Of a stretch of 64,000 nt of DNA, positions 43,843-56,734 are shown in pieces. Every line of letters starts with the position of its first letter. The first letter of the stretch is position 1. Below the pieces are notes generated by a model, which worked only from the letters and a program-made list of their open reading frames with translations, had not been told where the DNA came from and did no database searches. The stretch comes from Pogonophryne albipinna (lineage: Eukaryota; Chordata; Actinopteri; Perciformes; Artedidraconidae), in assembly GCA_028583405.1 (NCBI GenBank), contig CM053253.1, positions 772,013-836,012 of the forward strand. The letters are read 5' to 3'. Both the position numbers and the translations under genes were made by a program.

Positions 43843-44137
43843 TTAAAGGTGGGGTAGGTAAGTTTGAGAAACCGGCTCGAGATCGCTAGAATTTGAAAAT
43901 ACACAACCGGAGAAAATCTGCCACTTCCTCACAGAGCCCCTCCTCCAACACACACGAACGCGCACATGACCAATGAGGGCACGAGATAAGTTTGTGCCCC
44001 GATGGGAGGCTGACAGGCAGGTAGGCCATCCAGTTACTTTAGCCGGGCCGGCTATCGGGATGTTAAGAGCATTCCATGGAATATAACAAAAAGTGTATCT
44101 CGAGCCGGTTTCTCAAACTTACCTACCCCACCTTTAA
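43843..44137. mobile_element. MITE with 36-bp TIRs, short form
   Basis: Ends are TTAAAGGTGGGGTAGGTAAG and its inverse. A longer copy is at 62969-63355. Confidence 0.9.
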
Positions 44138-44158
44138 CATTAACATCATGGTAACACC

Positions 44159-44374
44159 ATGGCGACCGGCAGCACACCTGCAGCTGTACCGCTTGTAATT
44201 AGGTTCAACTATAAAAACTTCGAACAAAACGCCGGCGGCACCAACAAAAGGAGCGCACACTGCAAAGTCTGCAATATTAAAATCAAGGATGCTGGTGCAA
44301 CAACGTCAAATTTCATCAGGCACTTGAAAACTCACCCGGAGAGGTCAGTCACATTAACGCATATGGACGGTTAG
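44159..44374 (+). pseudogene. BED zinc finger of hAT transposase
   Basis: Starts MATGSTPAAV and has HCKVCNIKI and TTSNFIRHLKTH, a C-x2-C...H-x4-H BED finger, followed by a splice-like GAGAGGTCAG and stop. It is an N-terminal piece only. Confidence 0.7.
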
Positions 44375-45074
44375 CAAACATGTTGAGCTCAGCATCAGCT
44401 ATGTAATGTTAACTTAGCTTGCTACTAGCTTTGTCACTGAATATTTGAAAAGATGAGTGAATGTTTGCTTGTCACACTTGTTTGCGTTGAGTGGCGTTGA
44501 CATTCAACTCTTGACATAAAAAAGGTCGGTAACGTTAATCATTACGTTCCGCTGCCACCATCTACTGGCTAACGTTAAACGTAGAAAAATACATAGTTAC
44601 ATACATAAATACATCTGTCGGTTTATAGGCAGGTTACAGGTTTATTGTTGACCACGTAACGTTAATGTTACAGGTTTATCAGGTTACCATTACACTGGGT
44701 TTGAGTGAGAGGATAGAGGAATATGTTTATTTATAGTAGACTTAAAAGATGTCATTAGAGACCCAGTGTAATTAAACAATACGGTTGCAGAGGTCAAATT
44801 TTAACATTTTTGTCCACTGGCCAAATGGCTAGCCCAGTGAATGTTGAAATTTTACCAGCCACTCAATAGATTGCCATTGTTATTTTTGGCTGGTGCATGC
44901 AACATACAGAACCAGCCACTTGATGATTTACCAGCATTTGGCTGGTAAATGGTGTTAATGGTAGATATCTCTTTTGGAACAGGTCATGTTTTAATATCAC
45001 CAGTTCAGTATATTTCAGATAATATTGCAGCAATAGTTTTTTAGTTGCAAATGGCACAGAACAAATGTTTACTT

Positions 45075-45140
45075 TTAACACAGTTTCCCTGCGGGGGATT
45101 AATAAAGTATTTGTGATACTGATTTCTGATTCTGAAGTGT
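45075..45140 (+). repeat. LINE/SINE 3' tail
   Basis: CAGTTTCCCTGCGGGGGATT then AATAAAGTATTTGTGATACT and a CTGATT repeat: a fish non-LTR terminus inside the hAT. Confidence 0.5.
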
Positions 45141-46296
45141 TTTGCTTATAAGTTGTTTGCATTTAGCTAAAGTGTGATGTTTTTCCTCATATTGCATTGC
45201 AATAGCCTGTTTAAAGTGATCATATAACAAACAACTAATCAGTACTGATACTGTATGCTAATAGATATAGGAGTGATAATAATACAGTAAATGCTTTGAA
45301 TGTATTAGATATAGCTGTGCAGTATTCTTAACAGACTGGATAGCAGCAGACAATAGAAGGCTTATTACAACCAGAAGAGACATGAGACTTTTATTTATAA
45401 GAGACTTGAGACTTGACTTGGACTCGTGACCAAAGAATTGAGACTTGATCAAGTCTCACCCCACAAAGACTTGAGACTTGACTTGGACTCGTGACCAAAG
45501 ACTTGAGACTTGACTTGGACTTGCAAAAAAAGACTTGTGAACATCTCTGCTTGCTCACATCTTACTCCCATTATTTATACAAAGTAATTAAACACACACA
45601 TCTACTATTCAAAGTATGTAGACTTCACTGACTTGTTGGAAATCTTTAAGAAGAATATCCCCTCCCCCACAGAGCAATAAAACCTGTTTACTCCAAGCAC
45701 CCCAGAATGTTTGAGCAAGTTTTAGTCCTCACATTTATGAAAGGATAAAACAGAGAAATCAATACAAAACACAAACACAGGTATTGTTTAAACAGTATTC
45801 ACTTAACTGCTACTATTGATAATTTCCAGAGAAACTCAAGGGGCCTCTTTTAATATCTGGAAGTTGCAACAAGACTTTCTGCCATTTCAAATGTAACACA
45901 CTTCCCAAATATCAGATGATAATAATCTTCAATAATCCCCCTTTTGGTCTCTCTATAAAGAGACCAATTTACACAAGGCACTTGAAACATAACTACTGTC
46001 ATTCCTTTCCACTGTGTCTGTCCCCCAATATTGTATAAATCTATCAGAAACTGAGACCCAAAGTACTTGAAATCTTTGGGAACAGAACACCACTTTCCAT
46101 GGCAGTGAAGGAACCATGAGAGGGCAACCTGAGAGCTAGAAAGCAGTCTCCTTGTGTTGTGAATCATCAGCCCCCCCCCCCCCCCCTCTGATAGGGAGGG
46201 GGAGATGCGGCTTTCCCTTCACTGGTGGAACTGATCAGAGAGAAGTAGACTCCTCTGCTGCCTCGACAAGTCCCCCAGCCCGCTGACAGCCGCTTC

Positions 46297-46600
46297 CTAG
46301 TCGTCCGCTGTAAGGATGTCCTTGAGGTCGTTGTCGTCCAGTCCACTGATGGCTGCTTCCGAGTCGACCTCCTCTGCGAGGGCCACGTCCGTCCTGATGT
46401 CGTCCACGGTCCTAGCAGGTGATTTCCCCGCCGCACACTGGCTCCCGTGGTACGAGCTGTCCCCCTTTCCTCCCACGCGGACGGCATGAGAGATCCGCTG
46501 GGTCACTCCGTCGGGGCCGGAGAGCCTGGGGTTGAGCCACTTTGTCCTGATGACCTTCAGCCAGACGAACTCCGCTGTGTCAGCCTCCTGGGTCCCCCTT
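46297..46600 (-). pseudogene. Retroviral-type integrase C-terminal remnant
   Basis: On the minus strand one frame, open from about 46600 to 46300, shows the W..VIR.KW / GP..VTQR.SHAVRV / YH.SQC order of a retroviral integrase C-terminal domain, then an acidic tail and stop. The upstream catalytic part is not recognisable. Its place just before the polypurine tract fits the end of pol; no envelope region follows. Confidence 0.55.
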
Positions 46601-46609
46601 TGGCATCAC

Positions 46610-49600
46610 CAACCTGTGTGGAGAAATCTGATACAAATCCCTCAAGCCTACGCTCAGGGCTCCGGGGCCCTCCGCTGTTTGACCCACCACTGCGTAGGCC
46701 GCTTGGAGCCTGTTGGTGGGGTGTCTTAAAACAACAGACGTCTGTGAACAGGTTTTCTAAATTAATTGTAGCCCTCCTACCTGCCAGTGCAGCTTCAGAA
46801 TCTTAATACTTGGCCCATGCCCTCAAAATAAAACCCCAACATCTCTAGGTGAACTAAATAACATATTTCAATAGCTCTGAATTTCTGACAAGCATCTGTG
46901 TTTATTTTAAATGAAATCCCTGAGATCCTATTTAAAATCAAAATATAATATGAACTGCTAATGTTTCTGGTAAAGAAACACACTAATGTTATGGATTCAA
47001 AAACAACCAAAATCATGATACTGACAAAGTGAATGATTTCCTGGTGATACTGCTTCTACCTGTCAGTGCTTAGATATTATCAAGCTGAAAAAATGAATAC
47101 AGAATTCCAACAAACTGTCATCAAATGTCTTTCTATTATGAATTTAGATGAAATGTATATCCCCATAATGACCTAAACAATAAAGTCTAAGGCTTTTACT
47201 TCTTTACCAGGCTAGTTACATGATGTTGTCTAAATTAAATTAAGTCTCATTACATTACTATGTTTTAGCTTTAACTGTAATATGTTCTTTCTACATTTCA
47301 AACCTCAGTTACTTTAATACCTGTTGAAACATTACTCACCGGTCAACTTCCTCAGTAATCCATTCTGGACTTACCCCTCTCACAGTAGCCCCTTGGCCAC
47401 TGATTCTGCATCTATGTTACCTGTTATAACTCAATCAATATTAGAAACATGTCAACATTCATCAAACAGTATCTTATCCCCAGATATGGAGCAGGTCCAT
47501 TCTAAAACTGTCAATCAATGGTCAGATTGAACAATTGAGTTGGGGCAGCAGGTTCCTTTCAGTCCCTAAATGAAAAATGTACATTGTGAATTTTACACTC
47601 CCCCTTTTTACACATGAACCTCATGTGTAACCATGGATTATAAGAAAATACCAAACATATTCCCAAATGTACATCCATCATTTCCACAGTAAACACTTCA
47701 GTGAAATGAAGTGTTTCTCTCCATCCTTCAGTCCTAAAAGAAACAGAATCTTCATGTTTTAGTTTGAGTTTCACATTCTTCAAACTGCCACCTCCTGTGG
47801 GAGTAAAATATCATCAAGTAGATTAGAAACGGGTAATAATATGTTAGTCCAAAAACATGCTTGGTTAGTTATTGTTTTAGAATCATGCAGTTACACTGAT
47901 CACATGCCGGCATTCATTCACACTCACACCGTCTGTCAGGTTGTAAAGTCTTGGTCTGGTCAGAGTCACCCCAGAGTCAGTCATTGACAGTGCCTTCTCA
48001 AGTTACACTGTGGGTCAGGGTCAAAGGTCAGTTGGTCTCAGTCTTTTTGGCCATGTGTCGTGCTCTGCAGAGACTTTGATATTTCAGCATAGGCCACTAT
48101 CCTTTGTCTACAAAAATCTGTCATATATGGAGCGCCATCATTAATTAATTCACGATTACAACTATAATTTTCCAGATATCTCTAACTTTTCATCGGAACA
48201 GCTGTTCCCCACATTCCCTGAAAAGTGTTAGCAAAAAATGTCACTTCCTTATAGTACTACTACTGCAATTCATTTACACCTAATTAGTATTAAAATGTCT
48301 AATAGATCTATTTCAGAAACTTGTGCACTTAACTATTATCTTGTGTCAAAACATTACTTGGATCTGTGTAGCTCTGCATTTCATAGCTCATTATACCCAT
48401 TTATCTTCAATTCTGGTCTACTTAAAAACACTGTTAAATTCTTTAGCAGTGTGTGGAACCCTGGGTGTCTGAACATGCAACAATTACTCCCTACTTTATG
48501 AAGGATTTAAAAACAGAAGTCATTTCGTATGTCCATCCGAAAGCCCTCCTATGGTAATCACTATGGCACAATGGTGAAATCAATAATTTATAGATTGGAA
48601 TACTATATTTGGCTTCGCACTAGCTCTCCCTTTAACCTTATCCATACAAATAAAGGTTTGTCTTATAGAGCGGTTCCTAAAACTATCCCTTTAATGGTGT
48701 TCAACATTGTAACAACTAAGATCACTACTTTATTCACAAGTGAATAAAAATCTCTTGAAGAATGATTTGTTAACATGATGAAAAGATTGAAGAATATGGT
48801 TATATAATGTCATGTATCCCCCTTTATCCCTCAGTGTGTTTTAGGATGATTCTCATTTTACTTTAATAGTTACCTCTTTACTGCTATTTTTAATTTACCA
48901 ATTGATTAATTCATGGTTAATACAACTTTTTATCTTCACTTATTTATCAAGTAAATTCAAGTTCTTTAAATGTGCGCTTATAAGTGTGTTTATGTGTAAA
49001 CTCACTCATTCCCGTTGATTCCCTTCTCCTCTCCTCTGGTTTATCTCAAGCCGTGATCCCTGTCCACCTCACATTCCCGACCAACTCCTCTGATTCTGAC
49101 TCCTCCCCCTTTGTCCACTGCTTTGCATTTCATCTCCTCCTTCACAGTCTCTCTGCTGCTTTATGGAGGGCGGATTCTGCTCTCATGTCCTACACTTTGC
49201 TCTTGTGCCAAATCTTGTGGCTCAGCTTGGAACTTCATGCCCTGTCTGAGGGACTGATAGATCTCTGCCTGTCAGCAAGCTGTTTGGTTCTGGATGCCAC
49301 AGGTGGAGATAGTTCTGGATGCAGTTCTTATTGTTGTTGTTGGTTCAGCTCTGGTTCTCTGTCTGGTCTATTGAGAAGGAGGAGTCTCCTGTTGGGTTAG
49401 GCCTTTGATTGCTCAAGCGGATCGGGGTCTTAGCCGTCTGACATGCAGAGAGAGAGAGTCCAGGTCTCGGGACGCATTACCTTTAGAAATTCTAGCACAC
49501 TGAGGTTAAATAAATCCAACCCTTTCCACTCAGTCTCTTTCTAATCATACTATCTGTCTTAGTAGTTAAATGCCATCCAAACAACACAATTAATGTCTAC

Positions 49601-52160
49601 TAATGATATTACATAAACTCCCTCTAATAATCGTTTCATCCATTGTGACATATTTACCCAAACTAAGTTTTTCAACACCCACATGTTTCCAGCATCGCAT
49701 ATTCCACACACTATGAAAGAACCCCTCCGCATTAAAAAATCCCACTGCTATCTAGCAACAATTGTAAAGTTGCAGAGCACACTAATCAGATCACAGTAAT
49801 GTAATTTGACCCAAGTGTAGGCCTATTTCGTTCCTAAAAATGTTAGCAAACACCAAACTCCATCTACAACATTTATAGATAAATTGATTTAGCAAAATGA
49901 AATCTTATGTAATTCAAAATGTGACAAAAGAACAATGATTTGTCTTACACAAGATTGTGGTCTAACAGAATGACTCTTGACCTCATGTGGCCTGAAGAAC
50001 AAAAGGAGCTCTTAACATTAACACAATGGACTCTCAGAGATGAGATCTAGCCATAAGGTGGCTGACTTTAAAATGAACTGTGACAAAGAAACCACATGCG
50101 TGTGGGTACATTATAGTTTTAGAAATATAACTCAAAACAACACTACATTAAAATAATAACAATTCAAATGAGCCTTGGTGAAAAGCATGAAAAACAAAAC
50201 AACTTAATCTACTCTCCTTGTTCGTGTACATCTTTACTCCAACTATTTCACCATCTAGTATGCCAACTTGCTGGCCAACTAGCTTAGCAGTATAGCACTG
50301 GCCTCATGTGAGTGGGGGAAGGGGAGGGGATCACTCAACACATGTGCAGATATAAACCACACTGCTTGGAGACTGAGTTCAATACAAATTAAACCATACG
50401 ACTTGTAGTCTGGCTTCAATAAAAATGTAACACCTCATGTCCTATTATTTTATCATAGTTCCTTGTCTCTCTCTGACTCTCTCTCTGTCTCTCTCTCTGT
50501 CTCTCTCTCTGTATCTCTCTTTCCTCACTTCTCCATGTCTTTCTTTTCTCACTTTCCCCATGTCTTTCTTTTCTCACTTTCCCCTGTCCTTCTTTTCTCA
50601 CTTTCCCCTGTCCTTCTTTTCTCACTTTCCCATCTCTTTCTTCTGTCACTTCTGTTAGATATGAAATAAAACATACGAGTCCATGTAAGCATGGCATAGA
50701 TCATAATCCATTACTCGAGAAGACTCAGTATCACCTCTGTGTTTTAACATTTAACAGCTTCTCTCTGACTGACAAACTTACTTACTTACTTTCTACTCTT
50801 TCTTCACAAACTTAAAAACACAATTGTGGTGAATTGTTTGCGTTTTCAGTTTCCTATCTACATTAAACAACCACCAACTCAGAGTCACTGTGGTATGATC
50901 AACACAACTCCTAAATAACATTACAATGTATATTTCTTACAGTGAGTTTGTTATTTAATGTTTAACAAATTATCCTCTTTTTATGTCTAATCTAGGTGGA
51001 ATAATCCACTATCATATTTAATTTGAATCGAACCTTAACCTCTATGTACTTCATATACTCAGTAAATCTCTTTTTACTTTCCCTCAACGTTTCTGTATGC
51101 AATTAAATTCCTCTGAAATATAATTAAGTAAAATTCTCAGTTAATGACAAATACCACGAAATTCACAATGCAATGCAATAGTAACAATCAGTTCTCAAAA
51201 CTTCTCATAAAAACCACAATGTGACGTAACTGTATCCCTCAATGCTAAAAACAACAAATTATAGTTTCTTATTTATTTCAATATCTACCACCTCAAATCA
51301 CACTTTGATGTATTAATTTTCAATGTTATTCACTCCAACTTCAGATCACTCGTTGATCTTTCACTCCTTGCTTTAAATTCAACGCTCAGCAGCCATTTTC
51401 CAGACATTAACAAGCAGTCTGGCTCCGGGCTGCTGCACAGCAATTAGAGCAGAAATGTGGAGAAAGGGGGGCTTTCTTAAACCCATGGTATTCTACCATT
51501 ATGACTTCGCATTTCTTTATCTGACTTAGGCCATTCTATCTTCAATAATATATTCTATTTATTCAAAAGCACATAAATATATCCTCCACGCTGTCTGTTC
51601 AGCTTTTAAGATGCGATATTTCTTTCAACAGAATGGGCGTTAAACCCACAGAACAAGACAGTGAGAAATCCGTTAATTTCAATGGCTTTTTGAAATTTGC
51701 GTATCTCCCCTTGGATTTCAACATATAACTCACCTCCAGCCTCTACAAGCCTTGGATTTGTTATTCAGTTTTTGTCATGGATGGAAACTCGATATTCCAC
51801 TTGACTTCCACCAGCAAGTACAGCCTGTGTGGACTCAATACCAATCACTTAAGCTAGGGACGTTGTGCCCTTTCAGCCGTGCGAGACTCAATACCCCACG
51901 CGCTGAAGTACAGCTGCTTCACTTTTATATTTATATAACTTGTATACTTATATAAAGATATGTATTGCACTATCTTAGCGTGAAGACTATGACACTGGGA
52001 AATATTCCTGACAACTCTAAAATTTGGAATATGGCCAAAACACAGATTTTGAGTGTAACGGGTGTCTGCGCTCACCTGGTATTTATAGAGCTCTGTTTTT
52101 AGTTGTCAGAAAGTATTTCGAGGTGTCGTCCCTGGACTCCCTCGTCCGCTGGCTGCTGAT
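46610..52160 (-). other. ERV interior without recognised coding sequence
   Basis: AT-rich sequence with many stops in all frames. 50460-50645 is a CT-rich simple/tandem tract (TTTCTTTTCTCACTTTCCCC units). A TATAAATACCAG|GTGAGC (minus strand, about 52090-52070) resembles a retroviral leader splice donor. Confidence 0.4.
50460..50645. repeat. CT-rich tandem tract
   Basis: (CTCTCTCTGT)n passes into about six units of TTCTTTTCTCACTTTCCCC. Confidence 0.8.
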
Positions 52161-52205
52161 GTGATTTCCTCTGAACTCCCACTCGCTGACGTCGGGATCA
52201 CCACT

Positions 52206-53099
52206 TGTTGCGGCAGAAGATGGTTTTTACAACCCACCTCTGCCCAGCGTGTCGTTTTGGCGAGCTGCTTGAAATCATAACAGTAGGGAAAATCAGAAAA
52301 CACTAGGATACCAGTTAAACAATAATCTGCTTTAATGATAAACGGTAAGAATACAAATACACTTCTCCAAAGGGGTAGGCCCAACCCCTGCTCTGGTCCA
52401 AATGCCGGGAGAACCTTTCATCTTGACGGCAGGAGCAAAAGAGAAAGAACCAACAGATAGAACAGGCTTACATGCAGAAAACAAAACAGGAGGGGTTGGG
52501 TCAGCTGGTCATCTTTTCAGGTCATCTCATTGGGAGATGTAAAAGATGGCTTTTCTTAGCGAATCAGCGCGAGCCAGCCAGGATAATAAACAAGTGTCTC
52601 TGAGATGGTAGTAAAATATATCTGGTGTCCGTTATCTCACTTTCCTGCATAGACTTCCACACACACACTTTCCTGCACATTCCAGAGACCTGAGTTGGGT
52701 CTAAAGAATATTCTCTTGCTCACATCTTACTCCCATTATTTATACAAAGTAATTAAACACACACATCTACTATTCAAAGTATGTAGACTTCACTGACATG
52801 TTGGAAATCTTTAAGAAGAATATCCCCTCCCCCACAGAGCAATAAAACCTGTTTACTCCAAGCACCCCAGAATGTTTGAGCAAGTTTTAGTCCTCACATT
52901 TATGAAAGGATAAAACAGAGAAATCAATACAAAACACAAACACAGGTATTGTTTAAACAGTATTCACTTAACTGCTACTATTGATAATTTCCAGAGAAAC
53001 TCAAGGGGCCTCTTTTAATATCTGGAAGTTGCAACAAGACTTTCTGCCATTTCAAATGTAACACACTTCCCAAATATCAGATGATAATAATCTTCAATA
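52206..53099 (-). mobile_element. ERV 5' LTR (right copy)
   Basis: About 894 bp, uninterrupted, with only scattered differences from the left LTR (for example CACCAGG/CACTAGG and GAGGTGG/GAGATGG), so the insertion is fairly recent. It ends inside the gypsy-like LTR sequence AGTCCTACC. Confidence 0.88.
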
Positions 53100-53127
53100 A
53101 GTCCTACCTGCTTCATCACCTCGTAAC
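53100..53127 (+). mobile_element. Gypsy-like solo LTR, right end
   Basis: AGTCCTACCTGCTTCATCAC followed by CTCGTAACA completes the LTR begun at 42850. Confidence 0.5.
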
Positions 53128-53950
53128 ATTCAGCTTCACTCAGTATTTGCATTAGGCACGTTCGCACCGGAGTACTTTTCCCATTTAGTTCCGATAGTGC
53201 CTGGAATGTTGTGTCCACACCAAAAAGAGAACTTAGTTGAGAGAACTTTTCCCCCCTTTTTAGTCCCTGCTAGAGAAGCCTGTCCCCAACTCCGGAGACT
53301 TCCGGCCGGGGACTTCGGGTGGCAGTATATGCCGTGAAGTGGTTTGCGGCCTGCCAGTAAACCAAAAGCAGAAGAAGAAGAAGAAGTGACGTCAGCGGCT
53401 TCATTTGCGTAATCTTCTCTCAGGGAACTTATGAACTATTTAGTTCCATGGGGCACTAAGTGCTGGGCACTAAGTGCTGGGCACTAATAGCCTACGGCAA
53501 AGTACTTGTTGTGAGAGTAGCTATTGTCAGCCGTACTTAAACAAGATAACATTTTTCGTGTAAGATTCTATTACTGTACTGTTTATTTCTGGCCTCTAAA
53601 GTTTTCAGAAATGTATTTTAGTGGACTATTTAGCTGTAATTTGAGATCTTTTTTATAACAGACGGACGCCATTTTGTGCCTAATTTAAGCATAATCTTCC
53701 CAAACTCGGATCAAACTGTAAAAATATGCAGTGCTGATCAAACATGAATAACAGTTAGTTATATCGTTAGTTCGTTAGATAGATAGATAGTTATATAGGC
53801 TTCAACATTTCATTATAAATCTAAACTAACTGACATGCCAACAATAAACATTAATGGCTCCTACAATACGCACAGGGCTTTTATTGTGAAAGGGGGGAGA
53901 GGATCTCGTCTGTTTGCCGTCTTGATTATATATTATTATTAATATAGACT
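53128..53950. repeat. Dispersed repeat region, non-coding
   Basis: Includes an AGAAGAAGAAG tract before TGACGTCA (53370-53394), three 14-bp units GCACTAAGTGCTGG at 53452-53490 and an ATAG run at 53775-53795. No gene is seen. Confidence 0.4.
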
Positions 53951-54045
53951 CAATGTGTGGTTGCCTTTATTAGAGCTGAAGTCTCAGGGAAATGGACCTT
54001 GTTTTGGACAAACCTCCCCGGTGTGTGAAGGCCTCTACAGACAGT

Positions 54046-54130
54046 CTCCGTCACATGATCAGGGTTATCTGTCACATGATCAGGGTTATCTGTCACATGA
54101 TCAGGGTTATCTGTCACATGATCAGGGTTT
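54046..54130. repeat. 21-bp tandem repeat, 4 copies
   Basis: The unit is CACATGATCAGGGTTATCTG plus T. Confidence 0.9.
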
Positions 54131-54668
54131 TCAGTCGGCCAGGTCTTCAGTTTGCTCAGTGGTTCAGTTCTATAGAAAGAGAAAGAGTTAGAGGACATTC
54201 TGAGTCTCTCTGTCCCTGTCTGTTTTGAACGGGTCCATTAAAGATGATATTAAAGTTAATACTGTCTTTAACTTCTCTGAGCTGCTTTTCTGAGGAACTG
54301 ATGACGAAGATGCTGATGGTGTACAGCAGTGACCACCAACTGGCGGCCCGCGGGCCACATCCGGCCCGCCAGACATTCTCATCCGGCCCGCACGACGGGG
54401 GTGACTGTGGCGTTGGCGGAGTGGTTACTGCGTTCGCCCCCACCCATTTTTTTTTTACAACGTCTCGTGAGTAAGGTGCAGTACCGGAGTCCAACAGAGA
54501 GGCAGCAGCTGCCGGACAGTAGACTGCGTACTGCGAAACCTTCCTTGAAGAAGAAGAAGTGATCCTTCGTTGTGAAGAGTCTGCTTTGTGCGCTCCGCAC
54601 CACAACAGCAGCCCCGCTGCGACAGAGTCCAATAGAGAGGCAGGAGCTGCGGGACAGTAGCCTAGAAG

Positions 54669-55594
54669 CAGGGTTGGGTTGTAACGGAATACATGTACCG
54701 GCGTTACGTAATCAGAATACAAAAATCAAGTAGGCTAACTGTATTCAGCTGGCGTTACATTTGAAAAACGAGTAATCTGATTACAGTTACTTTCGTAAAC
54801 CTGAAGTGAATACATTTTGGAATACTTATTGGAATTATTGGTGGAAAAGTTTCCTCACAAAATGTAATATTCATTACCGGCAGAACTGTGTGCAAACTGC
54901 ACAGCGCTGCAGCATGTCTGTGAGCGAGAGAGAGATGCAGCGTGTCTGTGAGGCCCCGCCCCCGCACGCAGATGAGAGAGAGAGATCTCTTTTAAAATAT
55001 ATTGAAAGTTAGAAACGGAGATGGTTAGATAAAATGTGCAAGATAACGTTGATGTAGCATTTCTTTATTGTCGAAATGATGACATTTATAACGGGATCAA
55101 ATCAAAGTGAATGGCCTGCTGCTGCTGAATGCATGGGGCAAGTGACTGGAACAAGTTTTAAAAGTTATTACATCGTTTCAGATAATAATAATAATAAATA
55201 ATAATGATAATTCATTCTATTTAGGGGCGCCTTTTAAAGCACCCAAGGACACCTTACAATTCATAACATATTCTAAGGAAAGGTTTACAGTAGGAGAATG
55301 CAGTCCGGGTGATGTTTTTTATGTGGGGTGCAGATGAGAGGGAGCTGTCCAGAATGACACCAAGATGTTGTGTTTGAGTTCTTGATACGCCATTAAAACA
55401 GTAAAACAAGTGTCTCCTGCTCACCAAAACATACCCATCTGTTATGGAAAAAGAAAGCATTCCAAAAGTATTCTAAAAGTAACCTGAACACGTTTTATAA
55501 GACACAAAACTGTAACTGTATTCTGATTACTTTCAGAGCATGTATTCAGTAATCAGTAACTGATTACATTTACAAAGTAACCCTCCCAACCCTG
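54669..55594. mobile_element. hAT element nested in hAT, TSD CCTAGAAG
   Basis: Starts CAGGGTTGGGTTGTAACG and ends ACCCTCCCAACCCTG. CCTAGAAG lies at 54661-54668 and 55595-55602. Subterminal GTAATCAGATTAC-type motifs occur at both ends. Confidence 0.92.
55215..55465 (-). mobile_element. L2-like LINE fragment
   Basis: Minus strand reads TQHLGVILDSSLSSAPHIKN and ITRTAF, an L2 ORF2 block. The remainder is absent. It sits inside the inner hAT. Confidence 0.7.
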
Positions 55595-55952
55595 CCTAGA
55601 AGTGATCCTTCGTTAGCGTGAAGAGTCTGCTAAGCTTTATGCAGTACCTGTACCCCCCCCCGGCCCGTGATAGTGTCTATTGGATACATTTTGGCCCTCG
55701 GACAAATGTAGTTGGTGATCCCTGGTGTACAGATTACAGAAACTGTTGGTTTCCTGTCTCCATGACACTAGGCTGTCAGAGTCCGATCAGATTAAACTTT
55801 AACACGCAGAAGAGTTGGACTCAAAATATATCACCGTCTTTAAACTCAGGGTTCATATGAGTTCATGTTGAAGATCACTCCGTACATTTAGATTCTGAAA
55901 TGTGCCGTCATGAAACATCAGTTATTTAACTTCTAGTAGTTTAGGGCTGTAC

Positions 55953-55954
<2 letters not shown>

Positions 55955-56012
<58 letters not shown>
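55955..56012. repeat. (CA)n microsatellite
   Basis: About 29 CA units. Confidence 0.97.
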
Positions 56013-56015
<3 letters not shown>

Positions 56016-56433
56016 ATGAATATATACGTGAATACAGCAGTAACCTGTATATCCTTTCTAATGTATGTAAATAGTGTTTCTAACTGAACGTGTTACAGAG
56101 TCTCTGATGTTCATGCTGATATAAGGCTGCAGATGTTGTGCAATACGCTGCTTGCTCTTATCACTGGTTGTGTCATGTGTCTTTAGTACAAATACGTTTT
56201 TTTTAAACATTTCAAAGATATATATAATTAATAAATAAATGAAATATTAGGTTTGTTTCAAAACCAGAATCCCTTTGTTAGTCCCACAGAGGGGACATTC
56301 ACATTGTTCCAGCAGGAGAGAGCCACAGCTTCATGTGACCTAAATCTTGGTGATAATGAAGGAGCCTTCTGGAAGGAGGCAGTATGAACATGTTCTCAGT
56401 TCACAGTAGCTCACACTGTTGGTGCACATAGAG

Positions 56434-56530
56434 CAGGGGTGTCCAAACTACAGCCCGAGGACCAAATGAGGCCCGTGGCCATTTCTAATCGCAGTGAATT
56501 CTAAAAGTATAATTGAATATGGCCCACACA
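56434..56530. mobile_element. hAT left-end fragment
   Basis: CAGGGGTGTCCAAACTAC followed by GCCCGAGG and a GGCCCGTGGCC block, a common hAT terminus. The partner end was not located with certainty. Confidence 0.45.
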
Positions 56531-56734
56531 TGAAACTTGTGTCTTATATTGTACTTCTTAAATATATCTAGCAGTGCAGCCAACGCTGCAAACTGTAGGC
56601 GATGGATGCAGATGGGAGCAATTCCCGTAGACCAGGGGTCTCCAACGCGTCGATGGGAAGCTACCGGTAGTGTGGGGGAAACTTCTGAAGCAATTGGAAA
56701 CAGGACTCAGAGAGACACGAGTATTTGTATTTGT

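Larger units (their letters stand above)
43678..45549. mobile_element. hAT element in ERV LTR, TSD CTTGCTCA
   Basis: Starts CAGAGATGGGGACTCGAG and ends TTGTGAACATCTCTG. CTTGCTCA lies at 43670-43677 and 45550-45557. Subterminal GACTTGGACTCG motifs recur at both ends. It carries a single BED finger exon and no catalytic domain. Confidence 0.92.
43161..45934 (-). mobile_element. ERV 3' LTR (left copy), split by hAT
   Basis: The LTR is about 900 bp without the insert, nearly identical to 52206-53099. In plus orientation it starts TGTTGCGGCAGAAGATGG and ends AATCTTCAATA. A purine tract AAAAGGGGGA (minus strand) immediately precedes it, which fixes the element on the minus strand. Confidence 0.85.
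43161..53099 (-). mobile_element. Endogenous retrovirus-like element with two LTRs, degraded
   Basis: Two LTRs bracket 6.3 kb. On the minus strand a primer-binding-like sequence TGGTGATCCCGACGTCAG (tRNA-Trp-type) follows the 5' LTR at about 52202-52185, and a polypurine tract precedes the 3' LTR. AGTC lies at both outer edges, a 4-bp target duplication inside a gypsy-like LTR. The only coding trace is an integrase C-terminal segment near 46300-46600. No protease, RT or envelope was recognised and most of the interior is non-coding. Confidence 0.75.
54327..55724. mobile_element. hAT element, TSD GTGTACAG
   Basis: Starts CAGTGACCACCAACTGGC and ends GTTGGTGATCCCTG. GTGTACAG lies at 54319-54326 and 55725-55732. 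It is non-coding and interrupted by another hAT. Confidence 0.92.

Noticed and set aside
54156..54722. 188-codon minus-strand frame as a gene
   Set aside because: It crosses the hAT border at 54327 and most of it is transposon sequence. The outer piece shows no recognisable domain.
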